Of a stretch of DNA of 64,000 nucleotides, positions 32,831 to 43,790 are shown piece after piece. Source of the stretch: Sepiola atlantica (taxonomy: Eukaryota; Mollusca; Cephalopoda; Sepiida; Sepiolidae); assembly GCA_963556195.1 (NCBI GenBank), contig OY744537.1, positions 18,797,774 to 18,861,773 on the forward strand, written 5' to 3'. How positions within the stretch are numbered: the stretch's first letter is position 1; each line of letters starts with the position of its first letter. Under the pieces are notes generated by a model. That model saw nothing but the letters and a program-made list of their open reading frames with translations. It had not been told where the DNA came from and ran no database searches. Made by a program: the position numbers and the translations under genes.

Positions 32831-33780
32831 GCAACAATCCTTTTAAAAATCTATTACTTAATATAACTCAAAATTTGATGCAGGGAAATTTTTTTTTCTC
32901 TATTAAATATTTTGTATCTAACTTATTTTAAGTGTTTTTGGAGGTAGGTACGAATTGAGGTGGTTATGTTTATAAAAGAAAATCTTGTGTCCATGTTATT
33001 AACTGGGTTGCCGAGAATATATATTTCAAAATTCATAATGATCTGTTTAATAGTTTAGACGTTCAACAAAATATATTACCTGACTTATATATATATATTC
33101 CAAAATGCATAATGATCAGTTCATTAGTTTATATATACTATATATATATATATATATACACACACACATGTATGTGTGTGTGCTAGATCTTTTTCACCCC
33201 AAATGCTACGCAATTATGTACAATGTAGAAACTATGCACAAATAGAACTGTGCGTAATAGTTAAATGAACCCAATTATCCAACAGAAAACCGAATAGAGA
33301 ATTAATGAGAGTTCGATTTTTAAAGGAATATGCAAATTAGTTATCTTTTTTTTTTTTAAATCGCCCGCATATCTACGACTGACTACATTAGGATTTTTTT
33401 TTAATTTTTTAAATAGAAAAGTAGGCTTTTAATATCAATATCAGTGTGACAAATAACTCAACTTTTATATGTACAGATGTATATGTATGGGGGGGGGATA
33501 AACAAATAAAGCCATAACTAAATATCATTAATCTATGCCAGATAAATCAGGCAGAGCAGTTGTAAACAATAAAAACCACAAATAAAACTGATAAATTTAG
33601 CAAATAAAATACACAGACATGACATAAGTAAATAGACATCGTGCAAAAAATAATTCAAACGTGTTTAAAGTTTGAAACATTGATCATCATTTTCTTTCTG
33701 TGTTGATTCTGCACTCAATTTCTTTTTCCACCTTACCATATTAACATTTTTAGTTTCCCCCAATTTGTTTCAGATATCAA
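32831..33780. other. AT-rich DNA; two degenerate repeat pieces
   Basis: 32998-33066 (GGGTTGCCGAGAATATATAT, CATAATGATCTGTTTAATAG) and 33097-33132 repeat part of the Helitron-like family. Short TA/CA tracts at 33139-33182; poly-G at 33489-33497. No gene. Confidence 0.55.
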
Positions 33781-34032
33781 TATGTCTATCATATATCACC
33801 ATTTGCATATGACACGAGTAAAAGAAGCAATTGAATTGTCAGAGTTCCACAAGAGCTATATTATAGTAGACTTAATCAGCAGCAGAATTGCTGCAAACCT
33901 CGGGATTTCATTTTCCACTGTTAACCAAGTCATTTCTCAATTCATCAGAGAGGGAAAATAACCACTATCATCTCATGTTAGTCTATCAAGACCCTTCGAC
34001 AGCAGTCTTCGTTATTTAGTATATAAAGGCAA
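33781..34032 (+). pseudogene. Tc1-like transposase N-terminal remnant
   Basis: An ATG at 33781 opens a frame whose later part reads ELSEFHKSYIIVDLISSRIA then ANLGISFSTVNQVISQF. This is the helix-turn-helix (PSQ/HTH_Tc3-like) DNA-binding module of Tc1/mariner transposases (E.S..QRS.IVGL...GIS.R.IA..LGIS.STV..VI..F...G). A TAA follows REGK. The same frame then continues PLSSHVSLSRPFDSSLRYL, matching the GRPG linker region, so the stop is a lesion rather than a natural end. No catalytic DDE domain follows. Confidence 0.8.
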
Positions 34033-34213
34033 AACATCAGTGTATATGTGTGTATGTTTGTATATTTGTATGTCTGGGTCGGGGGGATGAGAGGGCGACC
34101 GGGAAAGACATAGCTTTTGCCTGGGGAAGAGAGAGATAATTACACTTTTGCTTACAGGGAGGAGGAGGAGGAGGAGGAAAGAGCCTCGGGCAAGCCGGGT
34201 ACCTCTGCTAGGT
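34033..34213. repeat. Possible Helitron-like 3' end with (GGA)n
   Basis: GGGCGACCGGG, (GGA)n, then CTCGGGCAAGCCGGGTACC and TCTGCTAG. The end resembles the CTAG termini elsewhere, but the next base is G rather than T. Weak. Confidence 0.3.
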
Positions 34214-35331
34214 AATGATAATAAGGATGTCTATCTACTTCTAGGTACACTATATTGTCAATATTCCACAACATCATCACCAGCCGGGTTGGTTGTGTCA
34301 TAAATTCTTAGGAATTTTAAATTACCATTTCCATGGTGGACAGTGAGAACAGCATCTGTCACCCAGCTTGTGCTGCACCTCATCAAACCGCTTAGCTGAC
34401 TGCTGACTATTTCAAAATGCCCCTTTCTCTCTTATCTAACATTGATCTTGTTCAACCAATTAGAATTTTTATCACCTCTCAGACCCCTTTCCTTATCTAA
34501 TACACACATTCTGGCGGTATGTCAGACCAGCCTAGGTTCGCTTTGACATCATTCTGACAACCTAGGGACTGTCCTGAACGATAGACCTTTCTTTACCAGG
34601 ATGAGGTATGGTTTGGCTCAGTCCTAAGAGATGCATTCTCTCAGGCATCACCTCCTCCTTTGGGATGGGGTTTGGTTTATTGCTGGTCGCCTAAGATGCC
34701 TAGTCAGGAAATACATACAGGTCCATTTTCGGCTATTTTTGTACCCTTCTAGAGTGTCCCCTGGGGAGAGCTAGGTTATTTCCTATGTTAAACTGGCTTA
34801 CTGTCTAACCCTGTTGCAATGAGAAGTGTTTTGTTTTAAATATATTATACTCACTCTGCCTATATACTCCTTCATTCAAAGTACTACCCAATTTATATGC
34901 TTTTCTTTTTAAATTTCTGCAGGAAATAAATTATGAACATGCTATTAGATTGTTCAGAAAATAACAACCGATTTCAGTAACAAACATTTATTCATTGAGT
35001 TCCATTCATCAAGCGTTTTCACCGTAACAATTTGCTCCAGATGGCCAGAAACTGTTGAAATACAAATATTAAATGGCTTAGCTATTTCTAACACTGATGC
35101 GACTTTTGTTCAACGATTGCTTTCAAACATTTATTGTCAAGAATGCGTGACTGTTCTCTACCTCTTTCAACCTGAAGGCTCTCATTACCACTACAGAATT
35201 ACTGTCCAATCACCTCCTCCGTACTGTCCAATCACTTATGGACCCTTCTACCCATGCTTTGTTGATATTGGCTGCTGTTTGGGAAGCATTATGGCCGGGA
35301 TTGAACATAGGCAAGAAAAGTAAATGCATCT
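34214..35331. other. Unassigned DNA with a GC-richer part
   Basis: 34530-34800 is GC-richer than the surroundings (CCTAGGTTCGCTTTGACATC, GTCCCCTGGGGAGAGCTAGG). It may be a fragment of an unrecognised mobile element. No ORF of note; the 68-codon frame at 35117-35323 is unrecognised. Confidence 0.4.
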
Positions 35332-35596
35332 CTTTTATTGTACATCTTCGTTCTGAAGAGCTTTAATGCGGGACCAAAGGCGCACATTCTCATAGGCGGA
35401 ATGCTGCTCTGGACAGACAGAGTCCACTACAGCGAGGAGGCATTTCTTGATTAAGTCCCCATCCGCGAATGGCCTCATTTGGCGAGCAAGGATGCGGGAG
35501 ACTTCATAACTGACGCGCGTCACCTTTTCAGCCTCAGTATTCTGTTTGCGGAAGAGTGAAGTTTGTTTCTCCAACTTGCATGATAAGTGAAAAAAC
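35332..35596 (-). pseudogene. hAT-type (ZBED/GTF2IRD2-like) transposase remnant
   Basis: The minus-strand frame reads KLEKQTSLFRKQNTEAEKVT then SYEVSRILARQMRPFADGDL and IKKCLLAVVDSVCPEQHSAY. This is the block of hAT-type transposases and their domesticated relatives (GTF2IRD2, ZBED5, SCAND3 type), SY.VS..IA...KPF.DGE..K.CLL.V...VCPE. It ends early: after YENVRLWSRIKAL the expected zinc-finger/RNase-H part is missing. Upstream, TTTTTTCACTTATCATGCAAG resembles a 3' splice acceptor. Only about 85 codons remain; probably dead, but a spliced exon cannot be excluded. Confidence 0.7.
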
Positions 35597-38026
35597 GTAT
35601 AAATGATTTTTGAAAAAAAAAAAATTATTGAACAAAATTAAATGATTTTGCAAATGTGCAACAAATGGGATAACATTTTACATGTACAAAAAAAAACACT
35701 ATAATATATGCATCTAAATAATAATAATAATAATACACTAGAGAATCATAAAATAATTTTTACTTACCATCATAATAACCAGAGTTAAAGTTTAGGTTCT
35801 TGAATTAGGCAGATGCTGCTGATTACCTATTTAGCAGGTGTGCTGATGCAACATCATACTAATACCTACTCACACTTGTCAACAGGCTCGTTGCAGATGT
35901 GAAACAAGTTACAGTTTAACACATTTTCGTTGAATATTATAGTAAATAGGTATTTTGTTGGAATATGCCATATTTGAAACAAAAAGCATTTAAGGATTAA
36001 CAGCTTATATGCTTTGAAATTGTATTATGAAATAAATTATTCGAAATTTATTGAAGAGTACACATCAATTATTAAGCATATACAATTTTGCATCAAGTGT
36101 CACAAAAATAGCAACCTAAATCAGTTTTTTTTTTTTAATTGAGTTTAAAAATCGGACAGTATTTTCCGAAAAACCTAATAATTATATATTTTCTATAGCA
36201 ATATATTTATATTGAGGAGAAAGTACTGATACCCCCCTTCCTTATATAATGAACTATCCTGAGTAACATATCAACGATGACGATGCTAACCCCGAGGGGT
36301 ACGATGGTAGCATGAGCACGGTTGCAGCGTCGGAAGGTATAAGATCCAAATCCGACTCTTAGGATTCCAAATATACCGACGCTAACTCCTTATTTTAAAG
36401 TCTTCCAATATTCAGACTCTCTGTTGATTGTTTCGAGATTAAACATATCCGATTCCGACCAAAACCTTTGACTTCCACTAACTCCGCAAGTACAGCCGGG
36501 CCGTTCTGTGTATACATTACAAACCAGTTACCCAACTTGTAACTTCTTACTGCATTGTTTACAGTAATAAACCCTTTTATATTTGTATGTTGGCCGTTCG
36601 ACTTATTAAAAAAAAAAAGGGTATGTATGTACAGCTTCAATTAATTAGAATCAGAGTCGATACATTTTCACTAACTTGAAACTAAATATAGATTTGAACC
36701 TCCTCCTCCTCCTCCTCCATCCTTCTGATATGACATAAAATGCTACAGTCATTATTCCCACTCTTTTAATTGGCAATCATGTTAATACACAAGTGAATAC
36801 AAAAGACAGCAATTTAACAGCTTAACCTACACTAATAAAATTTACCATTTGTCATTGGATAAGATGTGTGAGGGGAAAAGGGGCGGGGGAGTCAAATACA
36901 TTTTAACCATTTCTAAATCGGAGAAGAATGAAAACATGGAAGAGCAATTTCCTTGTTTGAGCTTCCATCTTGATTTCTATTCTTGAACAAGACGTTTCCA
37001 TGAAATGTATTAAGAGTTGTTCAACTTTTTTTAAATGAGGTTGAGCCCATGTGAATATGCACTCATCCACTAACAACGCTCTAATTGTAACACTAAAAAA
37101 AAAAGAAAAGAAAGACAGTCATGTGAGTTGAGCGCACTGTCTTTCCAATTATTATACATGTTTCTTTTGAAGTGGTATTCATTATATACTTTTACTTTTA
37201 ATAGCAGACAATTTCAGTTTCAGCCAAAGCAGGCAGGTCAATAGAAATTACAGAAGCAGCATTCATTTGTGCAATAGTTGATTCATATCCCAGCGTAGTA
37301 AATAACGTTTGACTTAAACGCAATTAACTTTCATAAACTCGGATCAATTTAACCTTCAACCATTTTTGAACTGATGCCCAATTTTCTCCGTCTATTCTAA
37401 ACATACAATTTGTGGAAAAGTAATTTGAAATGAATTTTTAAAAGACATTCACTTTAATTGAGCTTTTTCCTTTCTTTCTCTTTTTTTTAAAGAAACCAAG
37501 TCTCATAATTTGTTTATTTTAAATGACTTCATTTCACAGAAGTAATATTTTAACAATATACTAGCCAAAAAAACAACCGTTTTTAAGTCTAATGTTAACA
37601 AATTCTTCTTGAGCTGTTCTCTTAAATAATCAAATTCTGCCCAGTGTTAACCATCGTCTGCAATCCTCAAAGTGTTTGTCTCATTGTCTCCGTGACAAAC
37701 TCATTAACTCTTATCCTCGAGTGGCTTTTGGGTCTCGATAAGCAATAGCTCATTACTACAAAATTAGTTTAAAAAAAAAAAAAAGAGTAAGCCTTTTTCC
37801 TGCAGAGGGATGTAGAAGTTTTATTTAAGCATCAAAGCTAGTATTGCCAATTGTATTACATCCAGCATCTCAAGGGTTCTTTCATGTCAAAGTTGATACA
37901 ATTATATTTAATAGTTTTGGAGCATATAAGTGTTTACTATAATTATTAGCAGTAGTATTGATTCCTCCCCATGATGCAAGAGCACTTCATGCTAAAGTTA
38001 AAGTATGAAGCGATTATTTAGTGTAT
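35597..38026. other. AT-rich DNA; no recognised gene
   Basis: 36310-36475 holds degenerate AATCCGACTCTTAGGATTCC / GATTCCGACC pieces of the GGAGTCGGAGTC family. (CTC)n near 36701-36718; A-runs elsewhere. The 81-codon minus frame at 36395-36640 spans that repeat and is not called. Confidence 0.5.
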
Positions 38027-39000
38027 TCAGTGTTTTAAGTAAGTGTTTTTCTTTCTGTTTTAATTGTTGCTCAGTAAAGAGGATATGACAAATTGGCACT
38101 TATGCAGTTTACGAACTGCGTTTTCATCAGCACATTCCGGCAGGTTACATAAACCGTTAGAATGTGCCGAACAAAAACTTTGTTTTTTGTGTCAAGAACA
38201 CTGGCCAATGTTAAAGCGCTAGAAACAGGCACCGTATGTTCATTTCAACGAAAATAATTCAATGAAAAATTAGGGGAAAAAATGTAAATTTGTAAGAAAC
38301 TTTCAAAATGTAAGAAAAAAAATTTCAAATCAAGGAACAAAACACTCATTGTATCGTGGTAAGTTTCATTAATAAATATCTATTTTTGTTTGATGAAGAA
38401 AATATGGTGCAACAACTGATTGCAAACAGTCTTTTTCATGATTTTTGTTTTTTAGCAAACAATTTTTTTTTCTTGCTAATTCTTTTTAAATCCTACCAGT
38501 TATGTTAACTGATAGCATTATTTTAATGTTTTTTTTTTTGCAAACAGTTTTTTTTTTATTGCCAATTCTTTTTCTACACTACCGACTAAGTTATGGTTAG
38601 GTAGTTTCTTTTAGCAAATTTTTTTGTGGGCTTAAGCACAGATGCTGGAAAAGTAGAATAAGAAAAGTTAGAGGACGTGGAAGGAAGCTGCTCGAGAGGC
38701 TACACTTCAGCAATGTGCTCTAATATGGAGACGAAGAGATTGTTTCTGAATTTCTGTCTCCACATAAATTCATGCAGGTAGCTGTTGATTAGATCTTCGC
38801 AATATTTTCATTACATTTTCCAATAGTCAGCTGCTGCAATTTTCGTCGACTAAGCGTTTTGGCACCTTCCGGCGGTTTACATAACCTGCTGGAATGTGCC
38901 AATGAAAATGTGATTCGTAAACTGCATAAGTACCAAACATATTAAATGTTTCATACATCCATTGTTTCAAGTAGGTGTTTTTATTTGTTACTCAGTAAAC
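38027..39000. repeat. Direct repeats flanking a foldback element
   Basis: 38027-38080 (TGTTTTAAGTAAGTGTTTTT ... TTGCTCAGTAAA) recurs at 38966-39000 (TGTTTCAAGTAGGTGTTTTT ... TTACTCAGTAAA), one on each side of the element at 38095-38934. Too long for a TSD; suggests a tandem duplication around the element, or LTR-like ends of something larger. Confidence 0.55.
38095..38934. mobile_element. Foldback MITE, GGYACTTATGCAG ends, 840 bp
   Basis: Left end GGCACTTATGCAGTTTACGA; right end complement GGTACTTATGCAGTTTACGA. Just inside each end is a hairpin (38129-38170, GCACATTCCGGCAGGTTAC...; 38861-38900, GGCACCTTCC...GGAATGTGCC). The same ends occur on the 202-bp element at 18992-19193. No clear 8-bp TSD and no ORF. 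Confidence 0.75.
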
Positions 39001-40137
39001 TGCATGTATAACTTTTTCATTTTTCTTAAATAGGCCTTTGAAAAATGTAGGGGTGCACGTAGACATAAAAACAGGCATAGTGATTTTACTCATGGATCTT
39101 ATGTAACATGTATTTGAGGTGTGCATTCAAATTTTAGAAAGCTAATCAACTTAAAACTTAACATTATTAAATATTTAGTGTTTGCTTTAAGGTAAGTAAA
39201 CCTAGAAAATAAGCATTAATTATTGATATCTGTTAATGTAAAAAAATATTACGGTTTCGAAAAATATGATATTTAACAACATTATCTAACGTTACGTGTA
39301 CGTGCTTTAGCGATAATGTACACGCATAATATTAAAGCTAACAAACCAAATTTCAAAGAGAAATATAAAAAAGTCGATATATGAATATGTGTTACTCTGA
39401 TAAAAGTTAAAATCGAATTCCAAATTATAATAAAAGCTGTCTTAAAAATCCTTGTTTTTATTTCTTACCTATTTCTTTTTCCCCCAAGTAAAATGGTTTT
39501 TTTTTATCAACACGTGAGATTGAAAAAACAACAAAGAGTTTAATAAACGTTAAACTTGCAGGTTATAGGTGATATCAGCGTTCCAAATTTTCAAGTTATT
39601 CTCTGTGATAATGCTGAATGTAATGTAAGGATGCACATACACGCAAAAATAGCCATAATGTTTTTATCTGCGGATGCCTTTAATTTTTATTAACTTAATG
39701 TAAAACTTATAACTAATAAATATTAGGCGGTTGCTTTAAGTTAAATAATTAGCCGTTAACCTTTTAAAATCATTCCTAAGTCATGTGTCAATGTTAAAAA
39801 ATGTGAAAGATTATGACTATAACGCAGAACCGTAACATTTACAACTGATGAAGTAAAAATCATGCATCTTAGTAAATAAATTATCCTGGTGTAATGGGTG
39901 GCAATAGGGTTGTACATGTTAATGAGAGGGTAAAAAATCCTTTTTTTAATATGACAAAAAAATATTTAACCGGACTAAATAGTGAATATTATCTGATCAG
40001 AAGTTTTGTTTTATGGTGAAAATAAATGACAAAAAAAGATTTTTTTATGTAGCTATTTAACTCATGAAAAACATATTTATTAATTTTATATGTACATAAA
40101 AGTAATCCATGGACACGTGTTTCTGACTAACTTGAAC
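39001..40137. other. AT-rich DNA without recognised features
   Basis: 39050-39190 and 39625-39740 share a loose theme (GTGCACGTAGACATAAAAAC / ATGCACATACACGCAAAAAT, then AACTTAACATTATTAAATAT-like), possibly one degenerate repeat duplicated. No gene recognised. Confidence 0.4.
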
Positions 40138-40138
40138 A

Positions 40139-40206
40139 AGGATCGAACCTTCGATATCATTGTCTATATAGTCTGGAGTTTTACCACTGGATCATGACAC
40201 CTTGCC
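40139..40206 (-). pseudogene. tRNA-like SINE head fragment
   Basis: Minus strand reads GTGTCATGATCCAGTGGTAA, then ACTCCAGACTATATAGACAA and GAAGGTTCGATCC. A-box-like GTGGTAAAACTCCAGACT and B-box GGTTCGATCC are correctly spaced for a tRNA-derived promoter. Acceptor arm not convincing. Confidence 0.5.
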
Positions 40207-41060
40207 CAGAAATATGTACGATTTTTATCACTTAAATATTTAAGTTATGTATTTTTGTAATTGTTTTTTTTTGGTGATGGTAATGTTATGCTTGTTGCCT
40301 TTTTATTTTTCACTTCCTAAGTGATAGAGAGTGATGCAGAAGATTGTCTACTTAATCATTTTATATGTTGCTAGTTCAGAGTTCAGATAGAGGAAAGTTG
40401 TAATTTAAATGTCCCACATTTAACTCCAATTCTGTTTTACATGAAACATGGAAACCATGGCTTTGTCAATGCCTCTTTGAATCGATTCTCATTATTTCAA
40501 TAATAAATCACATTTTATATTTCATTAGGCTCATTTATTTTCCTTTGCTTTAAAAAGAAAAAGAAGAGAACAAAAAACGAGGTTGTTTTATAGCATATCA
40601 CCTACTTTGGGGTCAACTTAACACTGAAATATAACAAGAAAAAAAGAAACAATATACAAAAGAAAAACGTTTAAGTTCCTGGAACTTAAATCATCAGGAT
40701 TTGCAAGAGCTTCCCACCAGTGGAACATTACCGCAGGACTACTTCCCTGTGGATTGCAACTTGGTCATCTTCAAACCCAATGTCAACAGGCTATTGTCAT
40801 AAACCGGCCCATAAGTAATCAAATGTAGTTCATACCATTGATCAATGTTAGTACTCTCATAGTGTTCCTCATCTTTCAGTTGACAATCATTTCGTCTCAT
40901 TCACTCTTCTCCTCGAGTTGCTCTTGACCTTAACAAGTGATGACCCAATAGTAAGGAAAAAAACAGAGGATTTTCTTTTTCTATCATAAGCATCCTAGTT
41001 ATAAGTTTGATAAACTATCCATATTTTTTAAAAATCAAAATTAATTTTTGCAGGGTAGAA
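40207..41060. other. AT-rich DNA with family A LINE pieces
   Basis: 40700-40800 (CCAGTGGAACATTACCGCAG, CTGTGGATTGCAACTTGGTC, AATGTCAACAGG) matches, on the plus strand, the ORF2 C-terminal part of the LINE at 28.8 kb. 40588-40628 carries a degenerate terminal hairpin in the opposite orientation, so at least two fragments lie here. Confidence 0.6.
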
Positions 41061-41539
41061 AATATTTTGGTGCTTATGCAGATGAGCGGACCATTAAAAA
41101 AAATTTTTTAATTATTTTTTTATAAAAACAATATTCTATACTTATTCAGTGTTATCTTCTTACTCACTGTGCAAAAAAGTAGAAAAAATTATCCACTAGA
41201 ACTTTAATTACAAGTATTTTTCCATTCTGTGTATCGTAACAGCGACTCGTTCACAGAGACGCCATGTTGTTTTTTTATTATGATTTCGCAAGTTGATTAT
41301 CTCCCCTACGAAATCTTCTTTCTTTAGAAACAAACTGAAGTCTCTGTGAACGAATCGCTGTTACGATACGCAGAATGGAAAAATACTTTTAATTAAAGTT
41401 CTAGTGGATAATTTTTTCTACTTTTTTGCACAGTGAGTAAGAAGATAACACTGAATAAGTATATAATATTGTTTTTATAAAAAATTAATTAAAAAAAAAT
41501 TTTTAATGGTCCGCTCATCTGCATAAGCACCAATATTTT
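41061..41539. mobile_element. Foldback MITE with 8-bp TSD (GGTGCTTATGCAG ends)
   Basis: Element 41069-41531. Arms of about 194 bp (41069-41262 and 41338-41531) are nearly identical inverted repeats, starting GGTGCTTATGCAGATGAGCG and ending CGTTCACAGAGAC; the loop is about 75 nt. Perfect TSDs AATATTTT at 41061-41068 and 41532-41539. High arm identity means recent origin. No ORF. Confidence 0.95.
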
Positions 41540-41631
41540 TTTTAAATTCATCTTGCATAAAGGTTATATTTGAAGAAAGAAAATAAATAGTGTGTATAGA
41601 TTAGGCTGAACTTATTTTCCACCTCTTTAAA

Positions 41632-42204
41632 TAGAAATGGGTACTCTTATAGCTGACGCACCATGTTTCCGTGACTTTGTGTCGTCAGTGGTTGGGCAGG
41701 TCTCGGAAGCGCCCGAGAGTTGACAAAACTATCAACCAAGAAACATTTGCTTATACACAGTTTGTTTTCGTTAGAATAAGAAAACAAAACCAAAATAATT
41801 TGCTTAAAGTCAGTTGTTGAAAAAATTAAAAAAACAAAAAAAAAAACAATAACATTTGTTTAACACATCACACAAAATCATCATCTGAAACTTTCTGGTG
41901 CACAAACAAAATAACATTTTATTTAAAAACATTTGATTAACAATGGTTCATTTGACAAAAAAAAAGAACAAAAATAAACATCTAAATACTAACAGTTGTT
42001 TAGCTATGATTTTTTCGTTCTTTATTTGTATATATGTATTTTTGTTTGATTTTCTTTGTCGTAATTTATCGGCTGCCAGTCTTCAATTTAACATTTGGCA
42101 ATTTTCGCCTCATCAATTCTCGGGCGCTTCCGTAACCTCCCTGAACGTTGACGACGCAAAGTCACGGAAACATTGTGCATCAGCTACAAGAGTACCTAGA
42201 AATG
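41632..42204. mobile_element. Foldback MITE with 8-bp TSD (GGTACTCTTATAG ends)
   Basis: Element 41640-42196. Arms of about 95 bp share GTTTCCGTGACTTTG, GGAAGCGCCCGAGA and the ends GGTACTCTTRTAGCTGA. Perfect TSDs TAGAAATG at 41632-41639 and 42197-42204. Interior is A-rich. The 94-codon frame at 41943-42227 crosses the right arm and is not a gene. Only 100 bp from the preceding MITE but different in sequence. Confidence 0.95.
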
Positions 42205-43030
42205 TCCTGATTCCTAAAGAGGATTGATAATATTTTCTGGATCAACGATACAAATAATTGGCAATCCAGAAAATCTATATCTAAGAAGTGTGTGACTAAG
42301 ACTGACACATCTCTGCAAGTAGGGAATTGTGACTGGTGCACTCATCATCAGATGCTCTCAAAAATGTGAAAAATAGGATCTGAAGATACACAGATTGCAC
42401 TTATGGAAAAGATTTGACAAAATTAATAAATAAATCAAAGCGTGGGTGACCGCGTTTGCTTCTTTTTTTTTTTTTTAAAGAACTCATTCAAATGATTTAA
42501 TAAGATGCAGAAAATTTATCTAGAGCTATCTTTGATCAAAAGATAATTAAATACCCGTCATATAGATGTATGCTTTTAGAGATCAAAGAGTCAGATTAGC
42601 CACAGTAGATAAAAAAAAATTTGTCTGATATTGAATAAAACTGGTTTTCTGATGAAAATGGTTTCGTTTTTCTTGATCTTATCTTAAATTCTGGAGAAAA
42701 AAAGTCGTCTGCTAGTGTCTGCATTAATATTCATATTCATATAAAATAACGTCTTAATCTGTGAAGTTTAAAAAAAAAAGAAATAAGAAAGAAAATGTCT
42801 CAAACTGGAAAGTTTTACAAAATTATTTTTTTTTTTTAAATCGGTATAGAATGGTACAAAGGAAAAAAAAACTAAAAAAAAAAAGTCTCATTATGGAACT
42901 AGAGTGAAGGATTTCTTTTCGAATCGATTTAAGACTGCTGACGGGGCGGGCCTTGCTATTTGTTTTCTCCCTTCTAAACACTTGAAATAGTTTTGTTTAA
43001 CTGTTTCGATGAAAGGAATATATATTCATT

Positions 43031-43033
<3 letters not shown>
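42205..43033. other. AT-rich DNA without recognised features
   Basis: A-runs only; no gene, RNA or known repeat. Confidence 0.5.

Positions 43034-43062
<29 letters not shown>
43034..43062. repeat. (TA)n microsatellite at mariner insertion site
   Basis: TA tract ending in the TA dinucleotide used by the mariner-like element. Confidence 0.9.
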
Positions 43063-43064
<2 letters not shown>

Positions 43065-43433
43065 AGGTGATTCATAAGTCACTTAGCTATTTATTTTTGA
43101 AATTCTAAAGTTAAAAAATACGGTAATACAAAACAGAAAGTTTATTCAACAAATTCATTTATGGGAGTTTAAAATTACAGCAAATTTTCAAAATTTCCAC
43201 CTTCATTCTGCATGCATAGCTCCATTCTTTTTTGCAAGGAATTTACGACTCTTTGTAGCATATTTGATTGGTTATGGTGTTGTGCGAAGAAGGCTTTCTG
43301 TTCACATCACGTTTCCATTGCCTTTCAACAAGTGTGGGAGATTCATCAAATTTGGTCATATGAATAACAATAAAAATTCGCTCTTCAATTGTAAATGACA
43401 TTTTAAATAGCTAAGTGAAGTGACTTATGAATC

Positions 43434-43439
<6 letters not shown>
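43063..43439 (-). mobile_element. Internally deleted mariner-like element
   Basis: TIRs CAAGGTGATTCATAAGTCAC (left) and TAGGGTGATTCATAAGTCAC (right, complement) are flanked by TA, the Tc1/mariner target. From the ATG at 43401 the minus strand encodes MSFTIEERIFIVIHMTKFDE then VERQWKRDVNRK, the N-terminal DNA-binding region of an IS630/Tc1-mariner-type transposase. About 40 bp on, another frame reads LQRVVNSLQKRMELCMQNEG and NFENLL, the usual extreme C-terminus of this family. The catalytic DDE/D core is deleted. It is a 377-bp MITE derived from a recognisable parent. Confidence 0.9.

Positions 43440-43485
<46 letters not shown>
43440..43485. repeat. (TA)n microsatellite
   Basis: TA tract between the mariner-like element and the next hairpin; starts with the right TA target copy. 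Confidence 0.9.
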
Positions 43486-43486
<1 letters not shown>

Positions 43487-43686
43487 CATAATATAAAATG
43501 AAATAATAAAATAAAGTGCGAATCAAATTTTATTAGAATTCAAAATTCAGGACAAGCATCTCAACGTCCTTAACTCATGAGTTTTCAAAGGAGTTTTAAG
43601 GACGTTGAGATGCTTTGCCTGAATTTTGAATTCTAATAAAATTTGATTCGCACCTTATTTTATTATTTCATTTTATACTATGCTAT
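43486..43686. repeat. Foldback hairpin, about 89-bp arms
   Basis: Left arm 43486-43574 and right arm 43597-43686 are near-perfect inverted copies (ATAAAATGAAATAATAAAAT, GTGCGAATCAAATTTTATTA, CATCTCAACGTCCTTAA). The spacer is 22 nt. No TSD recognised because the left side is a TA tract. Confidence 0.9.
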
Positions 43687-43790
43687 TAATGCTCTATCCA
43701 GTATATTGAGCTTCAATCTTCATCCGGATGTTTCACTAATTAAAAGATATTAGTTGCCTCTTATATCTTTTGTTGGATTAACTTCATATC

